Origin: Crambe crambe
Taxonomy: Eukaryota > Porifera > Demospongiae > Poecilosclerida > Crambeidae
Assembly: GCA_963924555.1 (NCBI GenBank)
Contig: OZ004587.1
Coordinates: 4,030,001-4,094,000, forward strand
Length of the DNA: 64,000 nt
Direction: 5' to 3'
In this document: positions 57,124 through 64,000 of the stretch, in pieces
Position numbering within the stretch: position 1 is the stretch's first letter
Layout of the letters: every line of letters starts with the position of its first letter
The notes under the pieces: model-generated
What the model was told of the DNA's origin: nothing
The model's input: only the letters and a program-made list of their open reading frames with translations
The model's database searches: none
Program-made: the position numbers and the translations under genes

Positions 57124-58171
57124 GCTGGTAGAACATAGATTTTATTTTAATGTGATTCAGTTAACATGAATGTGGTTGAGTGTTTTAACACATAACATGA
57201 GTGACATTTAATCTAGCTTCATCAATACAATGATTAAAGAATTGTTGTCAAATTATAGGGGGCTCTACCCCCCTTGAAAAAAATTGGGGGGGGGGGGGGG
57301 GCTCCAGCCCCCTCAGCCCCCTTCTCCTACGCCTATGTATAGTTGTAGCAGTTACCTGCTTACACACACTCAGAGAAATAACAGTGTAAGGTGTGCAGTA
57401 AACAGTAGCCAGCTATCTCATATCATAATAATTATTGTGAGTAGAAATAATTGTAGGCATAACAAGATTATAACAGCTAATGATCCGCTATGTGGACAGG
57501 ACTAGAATACAGTGCCTGGGCCCGGCCCAACTGACAGGTCATAATAATAATGCTAATATAGGTGCTAATTATTATAGGTGCTCGCATACCTTCCAATTCA
57601 TGATGACTGTGTCAGCATTAGCAGTGAAGATGTCACAACAATTTAGCTAGAGAGTTAATACTTGATTCTCTTTGAAGTTGTGAGATCATAAAGTATCTAC
57701 TAGACTCTACATTGGTGGCCACAAAAATGGTAATGTGAATGGCCAGCTATTTGGTCTAGGAACCTCATTATCATCTTTGAAAGGGGTGGGGCTCTGCGAG
57801 ACCATTCATTCAAGGTCAAGGTGCAGTAGCATAATGATATTCATGATAATTTAGATACGCATGCGCAATGGAAAACCGTGGTACAATTAAAGTGACTCAG
57901 CACATGGAACAGTGAGTGAAATGACAGTGACAAGAACACAGTCATTGCAGGACTTGTACTGTACTATGAATCATAGGGTGATTAGAAGACACTCCCTTAT
58001 TGGGAGTTAATCTTTGGTTGCTAACCACCATTGAAGGATTTGAATATTGCCTCTGTTGTCCAGTGGTTCTTTCTCTTCTGTAATTGGACAATTTTCACAT
58101 TCCCTAGTACGTAATTAGTTATTTTGTGTTATTTTTGAACAAGACAATGACAGATTGTGATTATCTCCTAG
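55249..58171. other. Intergenic stretch with transposon remains and homopolymer runs
   Basis: Holds the 684-bp element at 55423-56106, poly-A at 56277-56300, poly-C at 56719-56747, poly-G at 57096-57124 and a shorter G run at 57285-57301. GTGGATCTAGGAGG near 56698 and its approximate complement CCTGGATCCACCAC near 56908 bound an approximately 225-bp inverted repeat. No gene recognised. Confidence 0.6.
55414..56115. mobile_element. Non-autonomous DNA transposon with perfect 9-bp target duplication
   Basis: CATGCGTGT at 55414-55422 is repeated at 56107-56115. The element 55423-56106 (684 bp) begins TAGCCTCGTTCCCAGGCCTT and ends with the reverse complement. The terminal repeats run about 130 bp and include GGGAGGAAGAGAAGAAGAAA and GTACATCTTATCACGTGAGT. 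The left arm carries a triple CGCTAGG that the right arm lacks. The interior is non-coding. The 9-bp duplication and long arms fit the Mutator-like group. A stray copy of the tip (CCTGGGAACGAGGCTAC) lies at about 8703-8719. Confidence 0.9.
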
Positions 58172-59312
58172 GTTGTTGATGATGGAAAAAATGCATGGAT
58201 GCCAAGAAGTCGATTGTGGAAGAGTTTAGATGGTAACTGCTTCGAAATTTTAGTGTACTTCTTTGATGACAATGAAAGTGAAAAGAGTTATAAAAAGTGG
58301 ACTCACAAGAACCAGCCAATAACTGGTGACATCATTATGGAAAAATTCAAATAGCTAAGACCAATTGGAGTATGGATGATGTAAGGAACAGTGAACACAC
58401 TCCAATCTTCAGGCTCACTCATAACAAAAAGATTCACATGTCCCTATCAAATTCCAAAGTAAGTCTAATTTGAAGTCTTCTAAGTTATGGTCAAAATGAC
58501 TAATTCTTGGATTTAACAGGTGGAAAAAGTGGAAGTTGGTCAAAGCTGGGATCTGAAGCTCAGACTGAGGGTTGGGACCAGCCCACCATGGTCCTAAATC
58601 TTGGTGATAAAGATGACTTTCACTTACGAGCAACTGTAGTGCATGAGTTTGGGCATGTATTTGGCTTGGGTCATGAACACCAGCGCCTGGAAAATCCTAA
58701 AGAAGTTTGTAAATGAAGGGAAAATGTTGAGAACACTGAGTATAGTAAAAGCTGGAAAGTTAGACTTGGCGAAGCAGCTCATAGCAAAAGGACACAACCC
58801 TATGGTGAAGGATAGAGATAATGATACTGCTCTCCATTGTGCAGCTCAATATGGTAAACTAGTTCTTAATTGAAGAAGTGTCGTGTAACCCAGCTCCCTC
58901 TGGCTGGCATGGAACAACTCCTCTACACCTTGCAGCTAACATGGGACATCTCTCAATTGTCCAATACCTGATAGAAAAGCACCAAGTAGATCCCTCAGCC
59001 AGGATGAGGAAGGTGCCTCCCCTTTACATATAGAGCCTCGATTTAAATGTTAGTGAAATTCATTTACTAATTCCTCAAAACATAAATCTACTCCCATTCA
59101 TGAAGCTGCACACAAAGGATTGTGAAATATCTTATCAGTGAGTGCAATTGTGATCCTAACATTCCAGGTGAAAGAGGCAATGGACCTCTCATGTATGCTG
59201 TACAGGAGGGTCACTTATCTATTGTCAAGTTCTTGACATTGGAGTGTGGTTGTGATCCTGAGAGTACAGACGTGGAAAGTATCCTGGTACTGGGACCAAG
59301 GCTGACTTGCTA
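58172..59312 (+). pseudogene. Broken zinc metalloprotease (metzincin) with ankyrin repeats
   Basis: After a splice-acceptor-like site at 58171 the frame gives VVDDGKNAWMPRSRLWKSLD, then stops at 58352. One missing A near 58333 would restore IQIAKTNWSMDDVRNSEHTP. A short intron (about 58459-58518) leads to GKSGSWSKLGSEAQTEGWDQ, PTMVLNLGDKDDFHLRATVV and HEFGHVFGLGHEHQR, the zinc motif HExxHxxGxxH. The frame stops at 58714-58716. Shifted frames then give ankyrin-type repeats: NDTALHCAAQYGK, TTPLHLAANMGHLSIVQYLI and NGPLMYAVQEGHLSIVKFLT. At least four frame breaks separate the parts, so this copy is probably dead. Upstream exons were not found. Protease followed by ankyrins is an unusual combination. 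Hidden introns could explain some breaks but not the single-base shifts inside repeats. Confidence 0.7.
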
Positions 59313-60062
59313 ATCAATCCAATCCAAAGGTATCAAGGAAGTAGGTATTGTGGTAGTGGAAAAAGGCAGACTTGGACTAGCCACATATCAGGGTACAATA
59401 AATTTTGTTTTGAAATGAAGCTACTGGTAGCTGGTCACAGAAGTTACAAATATCTTCCTAGCACATATACCACTTAGTGTGCAGCTAGCTACCTGGATAC
59501 TAAAGTCATAAATTGTTAGAAAAAAACAGATTGAATTTAACAAGTCCAATAAAAAAAAGAAGCAACAACTGGATAACTGTAGCTAAGTGCATACATTCAC
59601 GCACAAAACAGCAAAGAAAAAATGACTAAGTTCCGGCCCCTCACTCTCCTCATTCTCCCTCTCAATCAGAGAACAACTATAATAAATGAATAATTAGCTA
59701 TATTCAATCGTTGTGACTGGTGAGGACTCACAAGATAGTTAAATAGAAATATTATATGATTATAATTATGCTCAGTATTTGCCATTCTCAAATTCATACA
59801 CTTATTCTCAAATCCACTTGTTATAGAAACACTTTTCAAATACAGATACATAATATTATGTACTTAGCTAATTCTCAATGCTTATTGTTATAGCTAATGT
59901 CCATGTACACAAATGTCCATGTCTGTATAGCAAATTTAATTTTCCATATAAAAGTCAATGATGTCATTAAACGTCACTAAACGGCGCGCGCGGCATGCAC
60001 TAATGAATCGCGCATGCGCGTAATGAGTTCAACCACACCCAGATTTTCAGTGTTATTAGCTA

Positions 60063-60678
60063 GGCCACTACAACTTGATTTCCTGTTTCTGGTCGTGATG
60101 CGGGCGGGCGGAGTTTTAGTTAGCATTACAGCAACTAGTTACATGATCTCTTGTACTTGTATAAACAATCATCTTGTACTGTATAAATAAATAATGAGGA
60201 CCAGTACAGTCTTTGCATTGAGGTATAAATAGTCAGCATCTGGAGCAGGCTCTACAGACGAGGCACATATTGGTGGATATATTGATCTACTGTTCACAGT
60301 GACACTGCAAGAATGTACTGCAAGAATGTATTGTTCACTGCAAGAATCTTCCAAGGATAGATTAGATTGACAAAGAACACTGCTGCTTTAGCAAATAAAA
60401 TAAATAAATAGCTAAATAAAAACATTTAAGTCTAGCTATAATGCTCTAGCTACATTGGCTGCTATCAAAAGATTACTAAAAAATTGATCCTAGATACTTA
60501 TTTTCACAGTTAAATACTCACCTATTCAGGGATCAGGTGCATAGAAGTCACTTCCCCACAACGAGCTGCTTTACTGCAGGCGACTACGCATGCGCATACC
60601 GCGTATTTCCCAATTTGTTGATGTCGTTCTAAAACATGCGGGCGGCCGACCAGAAACAGGAAAACAAGTTGTAGTGGC
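60063..60678. mobile_element. Candidate 616-bp element with about 40-bp inverted ends
   Basis: GGCCACTACAACTTGATTTC begins at 60063 and its near-complement ends at 60678; both arms continue through CTGTTTCTGGTCG to GCGGGCGG-type sequence. The outer flanks do not show a clear target duplication, and the right flank runs straight into sequence shared with 5.9-6.1 kb. Confidence 0.65.
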
Positions 60679-60980
60679 CTTATCTGATGATGTTCCAGTC
60701 ACTCCTTGCTGAATTGCAGTACAGATGCTCATCCTATAGTAGCATTATAGCCAGTACTTTGCTGTAGTGTAGTCAGCTCACTTCACCATGCCGTGTACAT
60801 GTCATTTACATTGCTGTTGCTGTAAAGTTTTATATCAACAAAACTTAAATAGCTAAACAAATTCTTCAACCAGAGACACTGTATGTACCTACAAAAGAGG
60901 TCTATGTAGAGCTGGCTTTGTATAGTACTGTACTGTAGCCTCCCTCATTCAACTTCAAGCACTAAGAAAAAGGATAGAAA

Positions 60981-61085
60981 CAAGTGAGCGTAAAAAATTT
61001 CTTCAAATAAAAAGGTTAAGTAGGGATAGCCTAAAATCTAGCTGGGCTATCTATAATGTGCTGCAGCCTCGTATGAAAAAAATCT
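60981..61085. mobile_element. CAAGTGAGCG-family element, one arm
   Basis: CAAGTGAGCGTAAAAAATTT through GCCTAAAATCTAGCTGGGCT to GCTGCAGCCTC matches the left arm of the 5.6-kb element. The right arm is absent. The left flank 60670-60980 matches 5908-6105 in reverse. Confidence 0.75.
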
Positions 61086-61467
61086 TCGCGATATTACCTC
61101 ATAAAAGGGGTGGGGCAATTAATAGCAGTTCTCCTCATATAACACCTGCACAGGATGTGGCCATTTGATGGCATCCACTATTATGATCACTACACCAAAT
61201 GCATAAACTCCCCATACTCCTCCCTCAAGCAAGACATACGTACCATCTCAATAATTATCTCAGTGATCACATATGTAACAATTAGCTAATGCTGTTCACT
61301 TTTTAAAATGTTCACTCCTTTCAGTACTCCATTACACTGCAGATGATCATCCTTCACACTCTCCTCCCTGAACAGAATGAAATACTGATCATTAAATAAA
61401 TTTAGTTCAATCAAGGAAGCCTTTAGTGTCTATCAATTTTCATAATCACAAAGAAAAAGAATGCAAA

Positions 61468-61872
61468 CAAGTGAATGCAAAAAATTTCTTCGAAATAAAA
61501 ATGTGAAGTAGGGATGCTATTATGACTGCAGCTTCATTATGAAAACCAAGTACTGCAGCATCGAAGCAGTATGGCCCAAAAATCTAGCTGGAATATGTAT
61601 TATAACTGCATGCAAGAGAGTGAACTTAGTGAAGTGACCCTTACCCATCATCAAGTACAAGATACTATTCCTACTTCACTCCCATGATCAAGGGCCAAGG
61701 GAGTGAAGTAGGAATAGTATCTCGTACTTGATGATGGGTAAGGGTCACTTCACTAAGTTCACTCTCATGCATGCAGTTATGCTGCAGTACTTGGTTTTCA
61801 TAATGAAGCTGCAGTTATAATAGCATCCCTACTTCACATTTTTATTTCGAAGAAATTTTTTGCATTCACTTG
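61468..61872. mobile_element. Long fold-back MITE, CAAGTGAATGC variant
   Basis: A 405-bp near-palindrome with outer ends CAAGTGAATGCAAAAAATTT and its complement. The inner arms meet at about 61685 (GAGTGAAGTAGGAATAGTAT and complement). The left arm carries about 50 bp (61555-61605) that the right arm lacks, which includes the CTAGCTGG word of the 5.6-kb relatives. Confidence 0.85.
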
Positions 61873-62320
61873 TTATAATATATATATCTTTCAGATATAT
61901 CTTTCACTGTAATCATACAGAATAAGTCTTTTGGCTGCCCTCCTTTCCATTAATGCACTCATGATTAAAGTTTGAGAAGTCCACGTGAGAACTGAGGAAG
62001 CTGATGTGCTGGTGAGTTGATAATTTCAATCATCCTCTAATGACTCCTGTATAGATAAAGACAAAGGGACAAAGGAAAGCCCAAGATGATGAGTCAATGT
62101 TTGCTGGATTATATAGTTCTATCAATCCATCCATTAATCATCATAGCTAGCACTATAAAGCATATTCTATATGTAAAAAATGAGGCACAAAACAAGCACA
62201 CAAAGTCAAGAGACTCTTATTGGTAACAAAGGCTCATGATGCAGTAGAAATCTGTCCAAGCATGGGCAGGTATTGAAGAACACAGCATTCTTTCAGCAAA
62301 AGACCCCACTTGTCAGTAAT

Positions 62321-62770
62321 GCACACTGAATGAAGAGGCAGGACAAGGCAAGGCAAACTTTTATAGACATTATAAAATTGCTAGCTATAATGACTCAATG
62401 TTAACACTGTCACATATGAAAGGGAAACAAGTTTGATGGATACTCTGATAAAGTCCAAAGGTAAGTGATGTGAGGTTGCCATGTGCAGGCAAATCATATC
62501 AGCACTTAGGACTGTAGATTTTTTCATAACAGCCATAGAGAGATACTGTACATGGAACACCAGTGCGGTGGTTCCTGGTATTTAATTAATGAAGTAATGC
62601 ACACTGAATTAAGAGGCAGGACAAGGCAAGGCAAACTTTTATGGGCACTATAAAATTGCTAGCTATAATGACTCAATGTTAACACTGTCACATATGAAAG
62701 GGAAATAAGTTTGATGGATAGCTACTCTGATAAAGTCCAAAGGTAAGTGATGTGAGGTTGCCATGTGATT
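62321..62770 (+). repeat. Direct duplication with 278-bp spacing
   Basis: A segment of about 170 bp starting GCACACTGAATGAAGAGGCA at 62321 recurs at 62599 with a few changes (GAATTAAG; AGATAGCTAC inserted). The copies share AACTTTTATRGRCAYTATAA and TGATAAAGTCCAAAGGTAAG. No recognised coding content. Confidence 0.85.
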
Positions 62771-64000
62771 GGTAAATAAAATGTTCTGTAACAGTAGAAG
62801 AACAATGTGGGCAAATACGGTCACCAAACATAGGATCTTGAAGGTGTCATGCAGTACCCCCTTCCCCTCCCCTCCCAACTCCAAATGAAAGAGAAATTAC
62901 CCGTACATCAAAAGATTAACTCTCCTGAGGACCACTGATGTTATAGGAGAGAGGAAGAGGAGTGTGATGAGCATCATCCAATCCATGATTAAGCAAGTTG
63001 TGTAACACTTATGCTGATCTGAATGAATGCATTTTAGTCAGAGTATGAAATAGAATACAATAATACAACACAAGTAAGATTCACCAGTGAGTGGTAGAAA
63101 TGCTAGCCATAGCTAATGTGATAACAGTCACCAATCCCTTACATACATTACTGATGAGAGATTGGTTGGTGTGAAGTGCTCTCAAGTATGGCACCAAGGG
63201 CACATAGACAGGTCTATATTACATATATTATGTATAATTATAATTCAAGTTTATTGTGATCATGGCTGACTATTACTAAGTTAAACACTGTTATCCACAT
63301 TGTTAGACTAAAAAAATTCAGCACCCACCCATTAAAATAAATTTAAAACCCTTCCCTAATTTTGTCTGTGTCCATAGGGTCTTCCTTTCAATGTCTATCT
63401 CTGGCCTGCAATGTATAAAAGCTATCCTGAATTATATAATATAATTATTGGCATGTTTTTGAGACTGTTGTTATACACTGTAGCTATTCCTTCTTTCAGC
63501 AATTGCAAGTTGTATTTATTCCTCACTGCATTCCCATGAATTTAAAGGGATATTAAAATAATGATATGCTCGTTTTGCTGACAGTTTGAACTTTGAACTA
63601 GCTAAATTAGTACCCCATTAATAATTGTAACCTTAAGGTATAGCTTAGCCCACTCTTAACACACTTACACAATACCGGCTTATGGGGTATGATTCATAGG
63701 ATATCCCTAAATGAAAATTTATTGCACTTTTTATTCATACTTGATCTTATGCAGCGCAGGTAGCTATACACACTGATTATTTAGATCCCAACACTGACTG
63801 GGAATATTAAATGGATCCCATGCATCAGGACAAATAGCATACTGACAATTCATGTAGAAGGCGCTCAAACTAACCAGAGAGGAGTGTTGCTAAATGATAA
63901 TATTTCCTACCTAATACATACATTCATTCCCATAGAGCAGATGCGTAATAAAAGATATATCACACTCCCTCAGGCTAGAAGTGAGATATGAATTGTATTA

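Larger units (their letters stand above)
59313..64000. other. Repeat-rich right end, no gene recognised
   Basis: Includes the inverted pair at 60063-60678, CAAGTGAGCG-family elements at 60981-61085 and 61468-61872, and a 278-bp-spaced direct duplication at 62321-62770. Beyond 62.8 kb there is plain AT-rich sequence in which I see nothing. Confidence 0.55.

Overview
The window reads as nuclear DNA of an animal, most likely a demosponge or another early-branching marine invertebrate. This is inferred from AT-rich sequence full of 'agctagct' words, compact genes with short GT-AG introns, animal gene families (cGMP-dependent kinase, ORP lipid-transfer protein, rhodopsin-like GPCR, secreted fibrinogen-like protein) and a dense load of small inverted-repeat elements. 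There is no bacterial operon layout, no CRISPR array and no recognisable tRNA or rRNA.

Layout. 1-4.6 kb: a broken copy of a large gene with a PIN/XPG-I-like nuclease core and a tesmin/TSO1-like CXC cysteine domain; its 5' end lies outside the window. 4.6-11.8 kb: repeats only. 11.9-12.9 kb: a single-exon divergent GPCR. 14.3-30.6 kb, minus strand: a complete 22-exon cGMP-dependent protein kinase (709 codons plus stop by my splice model), with introns holding two minisatellites, an inverted pair of Penelope-like retroelement ends and several inverted-repeat elements. 30.6-38.8 kb: repeat-rich, no gene recognised. 38.8-40.0 kb: a two-exon secreted fibrinogen-like protein. 40.2-52.7 kb: an oxysterol-binding-protein-related gene (about 14 exons, short ORP with an N-terminal FFAT motif). 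Its intron at 46.3-49.3 kb hosts a frameshifted HIRAN-like fragment and a decayed DDE transposase. 53.7-55.2 kb: a two-exon secreted pectin-lyase-fold protein. 58.2-59.3 kb: a broken zinc-metalloprotease plus ankyrin-repeat gene. 59.3-64 kb: palindromic elements and a direct duplication.

The intact genes do not form a pathway; they look like independent neighbours. The most distinctive content is mobile DNA: two non-autonomous elements with perfect 9-bp target duplications (14.8-16.0 kb and 55.4-56.1 kb), at least six further inverted-repeat families present as full or partial copies, and a Penelope inverted duplication in which one arm preserves the empty site of an insertion found in the other. 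All exon models were made by eye from splice signals and protein similarity recalled from memory; no search was run.
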